64,000 nucleotides of DNA from Takakia lepidozioides (GCA_030704615.1 CM060731.1:9116001-9180000), one strand, 5' to 3'; numbered from the stretch's first letter, positions 21,045-33,839 are shown. Notes: generated from the sequence alone by a model not told the origin. Program-made: numbers and translations.

Positions 21045-24000
21045 GACTAGTACAGGGGCTCACTAAATTTTTCCACTGCAGAGGGGTCAACTCTGAGGTT
21101 AAGAAAACCATGCTTTGTCGCGTTATTAGACCTGCCTTGGGCTATATGGGTTGATAACTCCAACCAGGCTAAGTCTCTAGAATCCATTCAAGTGGGGGTG
21201 CTTAAGGAGTGTATGTCAGCATGCTCCAAAACAGCCAATGTGGCTGTTCGGGGTGAGTTTGGCATTCCGTCCTTAAGCTCCCGACGAGATGAATTCAAGG
21301 TCAGATGGTGGGGTCAGCTGCAACATATGCCCAACACCAGATATCCTAAGTTAATCGACTTTATATCTTGGAAACAGGACCGCCCTGTCAAACAGGCCAA
21401 GTCCTGGCAGAAGAGAGTAGAAGAGATCCTCAAGGACCTGGACCTGGATCCGCAAGTCTTGACCCTGCTGGATAAATCTGACTTAGAGGCTGTAGTGTCC
21501 TCAGCCATGTCTGTTGCCATGAGATTGTCTGATGAAAATGAAGTCAGGCAGAAAACTTCCCTGAACTTGTTTCCAGTCTGTGACATGGGGGAGGACATCT
21601 TGGATGACCTCAAGGGTCTACCCACTCTCGGCACCAGACTGAAATTTAAACTCAGGGCAGGAAGCCTACCTTTGAACAGCAAACAGAAGCAGAGAGGAAA
21701 GGGAGAGTGCAATTGCCCGTTGTGTGGGCAATCTGAAGACAGTATTCATTTTCTGACACACTGTCCGGGGTTCTCTCACCAAAGAGACGCTCTCTTCAAA
21801 TCTATTAAGGGAATTGTGCCTGTACCCCTGTTTACCAACTTTGAAAGTCTCGAGGCTGAACCAAAAGCCCAGGCCCTCCTGAGGCCTAGTTTTTGGGCAA
21901 ATCACACACAGCAGATTGATGCTTGTGTGAAGGGATTTCTAGAGGATATCTGGAAAACCCGGATTAATTCTTTATATGGAGGTAAGTCTTACTACCAACG
22001 TCAGCCCCTGACAGAGGTAGGTTCTGTCCCTTCTGTTCCCGCTCAAACTGGGCGCGGGGTCAATGGCCACAAGGCTACGGCAAACAACGTCTTATGAGTA
22101 CAATCTCCTGACTAGTACATCAGTTATGGAAAACTACCACTAAGCTTCATACAGATTTCTCACTGACCCTTAGTACCCCAGACACCAAGAGTCAGACGCA
22201 AATTCATCCACCTAACCTCATACTGACAGAGTATTTATCATTCATCTCTTCAGTCTTCAGGCTGCCCACACAACATCGGGCAATTCTTCCTCTCTGCATC
22301 TGTTTATTGTTCAAAGGTAGGCTTCCTGCCCTGTGTTCAATCTCAGTCTTGTGCCGGGGCTACGAAGACCTTTGAGATTATCCTTAAGGTCCTCGCCCAT
22401 GTCACAAACAAGTTCAGGGAAGTTTTATGCCTAACTTCATTTTCATTGGACCATCTTTGGGCATCAGACATGGCTTTGGACGCAACCCCCTCCAGGTCAG
22501 CTTCATCCAGTAGGGTCAATTCTTCTGGACTAATATTCAGATACTTGAAAATCTTTCCGCCAAGACTTAGCCTGTTATTCGACCCACCATCTGACCTTGA
22601 ATTCATCACGTCGAGAGCTTAAGGTATGTCATGCGCGACCTGAAAAGCCATATTAGCTGTTCTAGAACAAGCCGACTGCTTTCTTTGAGCACGGCGACCT
22701 GAATAGATTCTAGGGATTTGGCATGGTTGGAATTGTCGACCCACACAGCAGATGCTTACTCCAATGGCCTAATAATGTTGCAAAGCATGGTCCTTTCAAC
22801 TTCAGTATTAATCACTCTGCAATAAAGGTGCCCAGCTGTAGACCAGCTTTATGCATATGAATTGCTGGACATCTAGGTGGCTTTTGAATGCTCTAGACAT
22901 CCTGGAATTCTGCATTGGTGGGTCTGTTTTATTGTGTGTAGGCTTTGAGGATTGGCATTGAGCATGCCATATCCCATATCCTTCATTTACGCGTTGATCA
23001 ATCCCTGCATACAAGGACATGTCTTTTTCTTCTGGGGCAACCTCTTCCATGGCTTCAAACAGATTGGAAACGTTCAGTTTGAAGTCGCTATCCTTGACTG
23101 ACTTCCCTGAGCGCTTGAATCACCAATGTCTAAGATCACTCTCCAACCAGTCAAGGGTCGAAGGTCTCTGAGATTGATTTGAAATGAATCTCTACTTGTA
23201 ACATTCTTAGACATTGGCACCTTCAATGCACCTCTGATACCAAGTCTCAAGATGGTGCCATCAGCCACATGATTCAAGCCTAAATTTGAGCTAGTTGTAA
23301 AGGACACATCATCCATCCTGGGATTCACCCCAAAAAGTACACATGAAGCTCTAGATTTGGCATTAGTGACCAGTTCCCAGGAATCACCCTGGGGAATATG
23401 GACAATATCCAGAACAATTTCAGGGAAATTTTTGTATTGTGCAGGCTATATTTCTAAACACAAGGGCAAACCCTGTCCAGGTGCCGAGCATGCAAGACAG
23501 CATGCAAATGCCCACTTTGAGCAGAGTGTCATCCCCAAGCAGTAGGGATCCGCTTGTTACCATTTAGAGATCATCACACCAAAGGAGCTGCAGGGAATGG
23601 CCCGTGTAGACATATTCTAACGAAGGAGCGACCCCGTACTCTCCAACTAAATCCAATGTACTGCCTTACCAGAAGCAGTCTACTGCCTTAGCAGAAGCAG
23701 ACTGCTTCAGGTCAAGACAAACATAGGGGTCTCATGGCCGGCATTTAGTCGCAGATATTTATCTACTCCCATATCAAGTCCACCCAATGTCCTAGTGAGC
23801 AGGGAGAGGAGAGGGAGAGAGAGAGACCTGTGGTCTCATTGACAATTCCTTGCAAAATTTGGCCGTAACTACTCTTGATGACCTAGTTCCGATGGTATAC
23901 GCACCGGCCCAAAGCCAGTTATGGGGTTGCAACTATTGGACTCACTCAGAGTTCCCAGAGTGCTTGGCACAGTTGACGACAATCTGGGTACACTGCTATT

Positions 24001-25251
24001 ACCCTCTAGTGGGAAAGGAATGGATGCTTACATTGACAGTCATGCTTTCACATGTAAAGACTAGAGAAATGAATTACAAACAAACAAGACTTTATAGCAC
24101 CCACAGGAAACCCAAAGACCTCACATGTTTGTGAAGTAGACATTAATATATGGGCTTATGGAGAGTGGTTCCAGGCATGCAGTTTGGATGTGAAGTGGTG
24201 GTTGTGAATGTGAACAGGTGTGGACCCTGCCAGTACATGGTGTCCATTCTGAATGAGGTTGGGCAGACCTTGAAAGATCATATTCGTGTTGTAAGTTGTC
24301 TCACTTTGTCTCTGCCCGTGTCCCTCTCCTTCTAAGACTAGTGTCAACGCTCTGCAATGGTCTTTGGACAGATAGTATGGTTGTGAGGCTAGAAGTCAGC
24401 TTTCCGACAAACGTTAAGTGGTCCATTGCAAGTGAGTTTGAGCCGTTCCCCACTATTTTTGTGCTCAATCCAAACCTGGCACAGGGTTTGTACTCACAAG
24501 GTTGCAGCTAGCACACTTTGGAATCATCTGCCCATCCCTTACAACTCCCCATTGTATGCCCTCTGCATGTAGTGTGTTTGTCATTCCATGTTCCAGTTTC
24601 ATTGTTCGATAGTTTGAAGATGGTGGGTTTGGCAGGTGAAGATTGATACAGAGAAGTATCCCAATTTAGCATCCCGATATGATGTGCACGCTCTTCCAAC
24701 CTTTGTTCTCTTTCAGAATGGGAAACCCATCGACCGTTTTGTGCGTCATTCTCCTCTTTCTTTACCTGAGTCTTAGTATTTCTGCTTGTTAAGACTTGCA
24801 TTGGGAAAGGATGACACCTCATACACTACTCAAAGCTAACACCTGGGCCAATAGTAAGATCTTTCCCTCTGTTAGACCAATTTTTCCAATTTTAAGCCTA
24901 TTCAAACACTAATAATGTTTGTTGATTGCTTTGTCGGCAAAAGATACTCGGTGCCTGTCACTACCATGTCCTGCTTTTGAAAGTTTTGCTGCAATATTCT
25001 GATTTGAAAGTGATCTGTCATTAAAAAGAGTTGTTTCTCAGTGAAGAACTATGTTGTCTTGTTAACAACTTACCATTGGGGCGGGGTTTTATTCGCCTTA
25101 TCTGTAGTACAGCATCAATTTCAGAAAACATGTAGATTTGCAGGCATGTATCTAAACTTGCAGATGATTGATGCAGGAGGGTGCACTTCCAGCAGAAAAT
25201 CTCATCCATCGCATTCAAGATGTCCTCCCATCTTCACGAGCAAAAGTGTGA
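18867..25251 (+). CDS. TRXY: Thioredoxin Y, chloroplast type, five exons
   Basis: Exons are 18867-19139, 20334-20416, 24218-24290, 24636-24740 and 25177-25251, giving 202 residues. Exon 1 encodes a Ser/Thr/Ala-rich transit peptide of about 90 residues for import into plastids. Exon 2 reads KKTFSSFDDMLNQSDVPVLV. The redox site WCGPC is split: TG ends exon 2 and G TGT GGA CCC TGC opens exon 3. Then come ILNEVGQTLKDHIRV, VKIDTEKYPNLASRYDV, ALPTFVLFQNGKPIDRF with the cis-Pro, and GALPAENLIHRIQDVL. All junctions are GT/AG and in phase; the exon 2 start may be 3 or 6 bases further upstream. Y-type thioredoxins reduce peroxiredoxins and methionine sulfoxide reductases in the stroma; VKIDTEKYP is typical of this class. 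Intron 2 (3.8 kb) holds nested LINE copies. The gene looks intact. Confidence 0.93.
21013..21042 (+). repeat. (TC)n microsatellite
   Basis: Fifteen consecutive tc units end at the target duplication of the younger LINE copy. Confidence 0.95.
21055..22103 (+). mobile_element. 5'-truncated LINE copy in thioredoxin Y intron 2
   Basis: The unit is flanked by the 16-bp direct repeat tctcctgactagtaca (21039-21054 and 22104-22119). It encodes the C-terminal end of a non-LTR reverse transcriptase protein: GEFGIPSLSSRRDEFKVRWW, DENEVRQKTSLNLF and a terminal zinc motif CPLCGQSEDSIHFLTHC (C-x2-C-x7-H-x4-C). The frame is open from about 21192 to 22097. The reverse transcriptase catalytic part is absent, as in most 5'-truncated LINE insertions. 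There is no poly(A) at the end. Confidence 0.85.
22870..24140. other. Rest of thioredoxin Y intron 2
   Basis: The minus strand holds open but unrecognised reading (about 23074-23328 and around 23357-23545) that may be further LINE material. Short GA-rich runs occur near 23800-23830. Nothing else is supported. Confidence 0.35.
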
Positions 25252-27220
25252 GAAAATGATAGACAGAAATCTTGGTCATGACACTGACATATGCCATGCG
25301 TATCTCTTGTAGAGAGTATGTTAGACACTGAGCTAACAGTTGGGTTTCGTGTTCATCAGGTGTCTGCTAAAGAATTTAAAGGTCTTGGATGTTCCACACC
25401 ACTGCATTTGGGAGAGCACTAACTTTCAGCTCAGAAGTAGGCCTAATACATCACTTCTGCTCATGTGCTTGGGTCTTGGGCTCTGATCCAGGAATCCAGG
25501 AGTGCCTGAAACTAAGGCCTGCGGAGACCACTGCTGCCACAAGTAATATTTTTGAAGATGGGTAGCTTACACCTGTGTAAGTGTCCTCGCCAGCCTCGAC
25601 AGGACCCTTACGCGGAGTCAGGAATCCATGCTAATATTCTGCTTGGGGAACGCCCTGAAAATACAAAGGATCAAAACCAGTAGTGCTTGATGCAGGGCTT
25701 CTTCTAAAACTGAGCACCTCACCCCTACTGTCACTTCCTAAAGGGTGGGCAGGAGAGTTGTCATTTGACGAGCAGCGATGATGAACAGCAATTGTGCATT
25801 GAGAATGTGTGCTTGAAGGAAAAGTTGAATCACGTTGTTGCTTTGGTCACAAGTTGACCTGCCTCAAAATGACCCCTCTTGCTCTTCCAAGCTCGGCTCT
25901 TGATCTCCAAATGGGCAGGGGAAGCTTCAGGAGCTGTCAGTCCATTTGTTATACATGACAGATTAGTGTGATCATAAAACTTGTCAGCTTGGGCCAGTCA
26001 AATTAATTTGCGTTGAAGTCATGTGGCGGAGGTCGTACAGTCTCATATCATCATATCCATTTGATATTTGTTGTGATGATCTCGCCCAAGTTCAGAATTA
26101 TTACAGCATCGTCAATATATTGCAACTAAGTAATCGCGTTGCACGAAAAGTAGGGGACCAAATTTATTCCCGTTGTTAACCCTTAAACGCCCAGTGCCCT
26201 GTGTAATTGACTTTTTTTTAAATAGTTGACCCTCAGCCCAGAAAAACTCGCATACAGCCTTTTTGTTTTTAGGCGAAAAATAGCCAAAAAGCTACAAAAA
26301 ATGTGGGCCCGCGGCACCCCAATTCAAAAAACGGGGGCAAAAATAAAAAATATCCGGGGCGGGGCCCTGGCCAACTGGTGGGGAACCCACCCTTTTCGCC
26401 TGGGAACTAGATGGCGCCCTAAATCCAAGGGCTGGCGCCCCATCGCATCAAGAGTTAGTGAGCTTTCGCCACCTGCAGCTATCTCCACCGTCCGATCTCC
26501 AGCCAATAGCCATATTGCACATGTATATGTAGCCATATTGTAGCCATATATTTAGTATCCATATTGCCATATTGCACAATACTCTACATACCTGTAGCCA
26601 GGTAGGATCCAGACAGACATTGTACATGTCGCCACCTCTGCACTTAACCCCCAAAAAATTTCGCCACCTCCACGACTTGGCAGAAATGAAAAAAATTGCG
26701 AAATTTGACCTGACATTAGGTTCCTACCTACCTCTTGCATACACCTGGAAATTTTCAGCCCAATCAGTGAAAGGCCACTAAAAGTGGGCTAAAAGTTGCA
26801 ATAAATTCCAACTTTCACTGACGGGATGAAATTTGTTTGGGTTCGTCCTATGAGTAGGTGTTGTCCAGCACATTGGGCCTTTGTTGAACCAATAATTGGC
26901 CAAATTGAAGCTATATTTTTTGATTGGCTGCTGGTCAAAGTAAGGGGGGTCAAAAAACAGTTTGACAGCGGTTTTGGCTAAGTGCTTTTGAAGCACAAGG
27001 CCAGCAAATTGACAGGTACCTGAGGTAGGGGAATCGAACCTGAGCCGGGGATAAGCTGCGCCAGGGGAATCGCCTCCCACCCAAAGGACATGCAAGAGTT
27101 AGGGAATCCAATTCCCCAACTCGCGCTCGAAGACTACCAGATCTACGATCTGGTCGATCAAATATGTACCCCAAACGCCCGAAAAATCAAATCAGCTATA
27201 GGTGAGCCGACGTTTAAGCG
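25252..27220. other. Intergenic stretch downstream of thioredoxin Y
   Basis: No gene is supported. It contains a run of agccatattg variants (about 26500-26575) and GC-rich islands near 26300-26440. A B-box-like ggttcgattcccc lies on the minus strand (27031-27043) without a properly spaced A box. Confidence 0.4.
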
Positions 27221-27239
27221 GCTGTCCGAATAGAAGTGG

Positions 27240-27475
27240 CAGCGTGCATTGGGCCCACATGGCCATTGCATGCCCCTTCAAAGTGGCTATTGCATGTGGG
27301 GCGCACATGGCTAACATCTAGCAAGCTGACTCAACTCAACTAGCGTGGCTATGTGCATTGGGCCCACATGGCTATTGCATGCCCCTTGAAAGTGGTTATA
27401 GCATGCGGGCCCCACATGACTACCACATGCCCTGTGAAAATGGCAGGTGCATGTGGGGCCCACATGGAATCCATG
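27240..27475 (+). repeat. Two or three imperfect copies of a gcccacatggctattgcatg unit
   Basis: The stretch from gtgcattgggcccacatgg to agtggctattgcatgtgggg (27244-27301) recurs, diverged, at about 27355-27405 and partly again to 27475. The unit includes palindromic gcatgtggggcccacatg. Confidence 0.6.
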
Positions 27476-27719
27476 CCAAGGAATGCTAGGGAAGGTTCTA
27501 GAACGGAGGTGATTTTGGCAAGGTATAGCCCAAAGTGGGAGCTCAGGCAAGGACCAGAGGGTGCAGGAGGATCGAGTCGGGTGGGTGATTTCAAGGTGCG
27601 GGAGGAGTGGGCCCAGGTCTACGTGCAGACTGCAGACAAGGAGATGGAAGGATTTTGGAAGACGGTGGTTTACTTGGGGCGGAAGGGTTGTTTGGTACTG
27701 TGCTGATCCGCACGACTTG

Positions 27720-29385
27720 AGGGATGTACTGTAAATAAGTGGCGTACGAGTTACTACTGATCCACGGGTGAGGTCTGTAGTCCCCTTGCTTATTACATGC
27801 GCTGTAAAGACTGTTGATATAAAGACGAACCGACGAGGTTTTATGCTGACTTGTATTATTATTATGTCATACTCTCCGTATTGAAGGCCAAATTTTCTGC
27901 TCGAAATTACATCTCCAATGCATTTGGCTGTATTCCATTATGACGCTATATGCCTCTGCACCGAATTTATATTACATCAAAGTGAATACATCATGCTGGG
28001 CCCGCGGCCCATTTTGGGCCTCGCGGGCGTTTATCGGTTAAACCTGGGCAGTTCCAGCACTGGACACAGGGTCCTCCCATCTGTATTTTGTAGTGTTGAC
28101 TGTTGTCCTGGTATGGCAATTAGCAACCCGGGCCCTAGCAGGTATAGATAACCGTCAAGAGGGTGATTTGTGAAAATACAGAAAATATGTAACTGGTGGG
28201 GGCAGCTCTGTATCTAGTCACAAGGTCAAGCGTTTTTTTAAACATTGCATGTACACTGGCATGTCGGCTCAACGGATCAATCCATATTTTTAAAAAGTTA
28301 AACACGAAATTCTTGTTGTAAACCGAATTAGTACTTGGCCTGGGGCAAGAAATGTACTTTGAACTACACAACATTTTGGCTCAACTTTACAAAATTCCCT
28401 AAATAGCCTAAGGTATCCTGGTACAATGATGGATGCTATTTACAAGTATTTATTTATTTTAGATATATTTTTTTAAATATTGGACCGGCTATAGTAGGTC
28501 ATCCCATTGAAAGCTTGTCATCCAAATGTGTAGTCAAAATGACAGAAATATGTAAGATTCAATGTACACGTATATGCCAAAATTTCATATTGATTCAACG
28601 TTATACAATATATATACACACTTGACATTAGATATTAATGGTGTTTCATCTTGCATCATCCATGTCCACTAGTGGTTGGTGATGATACATGCTTGTTTTC
28701 ATCCAACTTAAAAGTTGTCATCCTTAAACATTAATCATCATGTTTAATATGTCCAAAACATATTTTAATGTGTTTTAGGTTGTCCACATCATACCAAAAT
28801 ATCCATGGGGTTCACTAACAGAGAAAAATATTGGGTCAGCGTTCTTGCAATTGCTCCTCTCTTGTAATCTGCCGTATTCTGTGGCTCTCTTTTCCGGGCT
28901 TGCATCAAGGCCTGTAGTTAGATATGCCTCACATAGAGAGTGGCATGCAAGGACGGATGTGCTGGCTAGGGCAGGACCTAATTGACTTTGTGATGAGTTA
29001 GTGTGAAATGTATAGTCATTTCCTTCATATTTATGCTTGAGCAATCCATGCTTCGGTCCACTTCCATAGTACCACACAAAAATGATGTTAGATTTGTAAC
29101 TTGGATGTCATCTTCCAATGCAAAATCTTGTAAATAAATCAATTTTGTAGAGTCTTCTATTATATCCAAGTTTGACGTCGTAACATGTTGGAATTGCTCC
29201 ATTCTTTCTATTGAATTAATTAATGCAATGCATCAACCTTTTTTGGATCAACATGACATACTGATGCAAATTTGGGCCTTGACCTTGGAATAGAGATTGA
29301 TTACCATCAATATTATACAACCATTAATTGGGGATCATGAGCATTATTTTTCTACTTGACCTAAGAAAGTGTGTCTTTCATGTAA
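27720..29385. other. AT-rich stretch without a recognised gene
   Basis: Only short frames occur on either strand. A GC-rich palindrome-like gggcccgcggccc near 28000 stands out against AT-rich surroundings. Confidence 0.4.
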
Positions 29386-29389
29386 AATG

Positions 29390-30200
29390 AACCCCTAATG
29401 GACGAGTCGCGTCAGAAATCATCCACGATGGCAAATCATTGGATGACCTCGGATGAAAAAACTTTCTGAACGAAAGTTGTGTGCGCCTTGATATCATGCA
29501 CCTGCCTATCTTTATGGCACCCTAAAATAATAAAAGCCTTTAGTGTGCAGAGGTACCCAAAATTGGCTGTCCAGCAGCTTTGACTTAGCGACATGGTAGG
29601 GCTGAAGGGGTGACAACAAGGCAAAAGTACAAATGGAAACAAATGCAACTCTCTGCCTGAATTTTTGTTAGATTTCTGAGTTTCTTTTTGGAGGTAGTAG
29701 TTCATCATTCAAGAAACACTTTCATCGCAGCAATTGTGATTCCAAGGAAATTTTGACGCCCTAAGCCTGAATTACATGTCATTTGAGCTTCATGGTGTGT
29801 TTTGACCCCCCTGTTGTTTCATTCAAAGCAACCTTATCAAGATTTTGGAATTCTGCTTTGAAATTTTGGGGCAACATGCTTTAGGTGGCACATAATTGGA
29901 ATCTGGATGGGGTCTTGTGAGGAATTTTTTTTTTTGTCGATCCAATTTCCTGGTCAAACAATTTTTCCACTCTAAATTTGGAGTGTACCCCAAATTTTGG
30001 GCTTGAAAATTTCTTATAATCTTCCAAACGACACGGTGAAATGAGCTGAAATTTTCATAGAAGCTGGATGAAATAGGTAGTCTCCCATTCATACGGTTCA
30101 TCCCTGTGGATGTTAGTTTCCTGATAGCTATACCCTCATCCGTGAGGGTATGTCTGTTTTGGAGGGGGCCCACCAAAAACTGCCTCGTCCATTAGGGGTT
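29390..30200. mobile_element. Inverted-repeat element of about 810 bp
   Basis: The 17-mer aacccctaatggacgag at 29390 is the exact reverse complement of 30184-30200. The interior has no transposase; a 117-residue minus-strand frame has no known domain. A convincing target-site duplication was not found, so the superfamily is not assigned. Confidence 0.55.
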
Positions 30201-30611
30201 AAAGTGATGTGACTTACTAATGCCCATAAATGAATCACATCACAAAGGTATTTTATATTCTTTCCAATCTCAAATGTCCTCCAATTGATTGACAAACACA
30301 TTTAATTCTTGTTTGTTTGCTTTAGCCTCATGTGTAAGGGAGATCAAGTCTTAAATCATTAATGACAAATATTCTTTATGTAATCAATGCAAAACACATT
30401 GTGCATAGTACAAGGTGATGCATACTCTCAATGACGTCAGTATAGAATACATAATACATACACTAAAGACACTCTTCAAAGAGCGAAATACCTCTTCAAC
30501 AAACCTAGCTACCAAAGGAAATCTTGACTAACAAGTAACTAGGTGAGTGCTAGCATTGAACTAAAATGAGTCCATGCAAGTAGAAAATGAGCTGGACATG
30601 TGACTTTGGAT

Positions 30612-30690
30612 GAATATAAAAGGTCATTGGTGCTCTATAGGTCATTGGTCATTGGTGCTTATAAAAGGTCATTGGTGCTCTATAGAACTT
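30612..30690 (+). repeat. Short tandem repeat of aaaggtcattggtgctctatag
   Basis: Two 22-25 base copies (about 30617-30640 and 30664-30686) flank shorter gtcattggt copies. Confidence 0.8.
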
Positions 30691-30984
30691 CGCCACAATG
30701 TTGATAGTTTTCCAAATTCTATGATGAATCCACAGCAGGCTGCCATCTTCACTTCCCTGCAATCTCCTTGGAATTTTGCAACCCTCAGCAATCAGCATAT
30801 TAAGTAGAAGCCCTCACATGTGCCCGTCCCAAAAACCACCACAAAATTAATTGTGTGTTAGTGAGGATGCACGAGGTGAATTGCAGGCGTCCACACTTGC
30901 TATCGAGGTCAAATATGCATCCTACTGGTAGCATATGTAAAATGAGGTCGGGTAAGTATCATTGCTCGCTCGATGCAGCCTATA

Positions 30985-32295
30985 GGAGTTCGAGAATGTG
31001 TACAACGTGGCGAAAGGGGTTGGTAGACCTTTCCATGGATGGGCGTTCCAGTATTACCTGCATAAGTTAGCTGTCTCTGACAGTTTTTCTATCCAGGCAC
31101 GAAAGTATGAGAGTGCTGGTGATTTTGGAGAGAAGTACGAGATTATCGGTGACAAAACGATTTTTTGTGAGGGTAACAACGAGTTGGAGTGCAATGAGTC
31201 CCTTTGCAAGTGGATGTAAAGTCAAAGTACTGGTATCCTCACTACAGGCAGTTCTCTTGTGTTGACTGTGTTTCGAAGTGCCAGAAAATTACCGCCGATG
31301 GACAAGGCGACTGGAAGATATATGATATTTTAGCTTACATCCAGATAACTATTAATGACAAGCACTCACTGGATGGAAACCGGATAATGTCCATAGCTTC
31401 CTTGTATAGCACATCAATGTAGAGCATTTTCTCTTCTGGATAACTAGTAAGATTCATGTGTGTATCTGATAGTGTGGAAACTTCGTTTGCATCTTGTGAA
31501 CCAAAATGGTGGGTTGTCTTCTAATAACATTCTTGAATTACAAAACAGAGCTCTCGGCCTTGTATTGAAACAATGGAGGTGCGAGCCGACATAATGAGAT
31601 GTATCTCTTGTGGTTATCTTACTACACAGATTTTGAGCGACCATATCTGATCATCCAGCTGGTTGCTCAGTGCAAAAAAAAATTCTTTATCCACAAAAAA
31701 TTCCAAGATTATCTCAACCTTATTTTTGCATAACACACATGGGTGCATGACTTGTGAAGGGAAACGACGGTTCACCTTATGACGGTCATAGACCGGTTGC
31801 CGGCGCATCAAGAGGTGATCAAGCTTGAAGTCAAAATTGACACAGATCCCATATGCTTTGGAGTACTTCAGGATGAATCAAGAGGCTTCATATTGTATAA
31901 GGATGATGATAGTACCATTCTTCTGCACAAACATACTTTTAGGGGGCATCGTGGGTCTTCGCACGAACCATATGATGAGTTTGTTTTTAGGGTGTATCAA
32001 AGTGGACTCCACTTCAAGTGGTTCTTTTGCAACCAGATTCTCACGGAAGAAGATAAACTCCTCATCATGGAAATTTATGATCGTCAAATATGTCATATTT
32101 TCAAGTGGGCATGAAGATGCGATCCAGAAGCTCAACTCGCTTGTCGAGGCTGATGCCTCCAATTCTGATATCAGTGATGACGTTTATGGTGACCAGTTGA
32201 GGAGGATCGAGTCTTTCAACGTATTGTCATCCTTCACATCCTTTCTGCGTGAAGTGCTTCGACTTCCAAGTACAATAAAAATGAAGCAAGATTGA
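30985..32295 (+). pseudogene. Decayed coding stretch of unknown family
   Basis: Protein-like reading jumps between frames. 30998-31219 gives PFHGWAFQYYLHKLAV and FGEKYEIIGDKTIFCEG. 31204-31420 gives SKYWYPHYRQFSCVDCVSKC and DILAYIQITINDKHSLDGN. 31779-32112 gives LEVKIDTDPICFGVLQDE and PYDEFVFRVYQSGLHFKWFF. 32100-32293 gives EDAIQKLNSLVEADAS. The balanced composition suggests former coding DNA in an AT-rich setting. I cannot name a family. The stops and frame changes mean it is not expressed as one protein. Confidence 0.35.
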
Positions 32296-33320
32296 AGTTT
32301 ATAAGTAGATAATCGATAGGTTAATACTTAATTTGAATGATAATCACAACATTGTAGATTGGTTTTGTGTTGTTTGTATAGCATACTTAAAACCTAGATT
32401 GACTTAAACATTTGGGTTTATGAAATCTGCAAGCCATTAGCAAGACATTGGAATGTGACATTTGATTACGTCCTTACAAAACACAATCTCAATGACAATT
32501 AAGCTAACTAGAAACTCTTTAGTAACTTACAAATTTGATCAATTTGCTTGTAACCCTTAGGTTACTCCATATATATTATAAATCTCCTCCAAGAGATTAT
32601 ATCCCATAGTCACCAAGCTTGTACACAAAGTGAACAAATATTTGTTCATGTTTTTGCATTCACACTTGTCTTGAGCTATCTTGACTGTCATCAGTACCTT
32701 CGTAATAGATGTCACAACTTTATTACTATTATGTTTGTGGTGGCATCCATCCAAAATTCGCAAAATAATTTCTATCCATTGCCGATATTGCCGCATAATG
32801 TCGTCGGTATAGTCTTTTACAGCTTGACGCAAAGTTGGAACCATGGTAGTATTTGATCAAAATCATCTACAATCAAATATATAGGCTCATTAAAGCACAT
32901 CCATATTGTGTTATTCGTTGCTTCACAATTATAGTCGTTCCGTTAATTTTTATTCCCGAAACAAATGACATTTTGAAAACCAAATAAGTGGAAGGGATTT
33001 GCACATTTAAAAATTCTAGTTTTCAAACCTACATTGACATATATATGTTAAAAATTTGTCTAAAATATGTAAATTAATACTAAAGATCAATTTAATTAAG
33101 ACAAGTTCAGAGCATGCGAAATTTTAGTAGATAGTCACATATTAATTTGTCAGATTCATCATGCTGAGTATCTTTCACATTTTGCACGTGTATAAATCAA
33201 AACCCTATTCGGGTATATTTTGCAAAAAAAACACTTGGATATGTTGGTAATTGGTATTTGGGTGAATGTCAAGCATTGTTTTTTTTTTAAAATTATAAAG
33301 GAAACCTGGGAGCAACAGCC

Positions 33321-33496
33321 CACAATTCAGGCCCTTGAGGAGGGGGAAAAAGTAACCCCTTTCATTTATGGGCCAAGAGACCTACAGGACGATCAACGCT
33401 AGACATACCACAATTCAGGCCCTTGAGGAGGGGGAAAAAGTAACCCCTTTCATTTATGGGCCAAGAGACCTACAGGACGATCAACGCTAGACATAC
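33321..33496 (+). repeat. Perfect tandem duplication of 88 bp
   Basis: The unit starting cacaattcaggcccttgagg at 33321 is repeated without visible change from 33409. It ends directly beside a tRNA-like SINE head, so it is a recent duplication at the edge of that element. Confidence 0.95.
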
Positions 33497-33524
33497 CGTC
33501 ACAAACAATCCCACACACGGGGTA

Positions 33525-33600
33525 GGGCAGCGGGTTTGAACCCCGAACCACCATGGCAACGCATTGTGCACTTACCAGCTGAGCTCCCAGCCAATGTGCC
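33525..33600 (-). repeat. tRNA-derived SINE head
   Basis: On the minus strand an A-box-like gggagctcagctggtaag (within 33570-33589) is followed by gttcggggttcaaacccg (B box, 33531-33545) at tRNA-like spacing. The arms do not pair well enough for a functional tRNA. Confidence 0.55.
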
Positions 33601-33839
33601 AAAATGTATGTGAGCGTAAATCAAAAGTAAACATATTGTAAGCAAGTTTTACGGTTTTCACAAATAATTATTTGGTGAGAGAGAGAGATGACTTCGGCCC
33701 TAGTCCGCATAACTTAGACCACTTTGCCTTGCGGCTATTGACTCATGTTGGGGGTGGGCCTATGTAATCACATTAATATTATGTAAACCTTAACAATTTG
33801 ATAAAGTTAGTGATATATGCGAAATAATTTACAATATGA

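Larger units (their letters stand above)
20500..22860 (-). mobile_element. Older LINE copy, minus strand, interrupted by a younger copy
   Basis: Minus-strand fragments between about 22860 and 22120 read SNHAKSLESIQVAVLKE, then LTLLDEADLEGVASKAMSD and NENEVRHKTSLNLF, matching the plus-strand copy at 21055-22103 piece by piece. The segment 20542-20618 is the reverse complement of the 3' end of that copy (about 22030-22103). The older copy is therefore split by the younger one, with several stops and deletions. Confidence 0.65.

Noticed and set aside
27025-27145. Possible tRNA or SINE on the minus strand with a good B box (ggttcgattcccc)
   Set aside because: The only A-box-like sequence is about 90 bp away, too far for a tRNA promoter, and no cloverleaf forms.
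26165-27230. Possible element bounded by ccttaaacg-like ends
   Set aside because: Only eight bases agree in inverted orientation and no target duplication is visible.
33525-33600. Functional tRNA gene on the minus strand
   Set aside because: A and B boxes are present, but the anticodon and acceptor arms do not pair; scored as SINE head instead.
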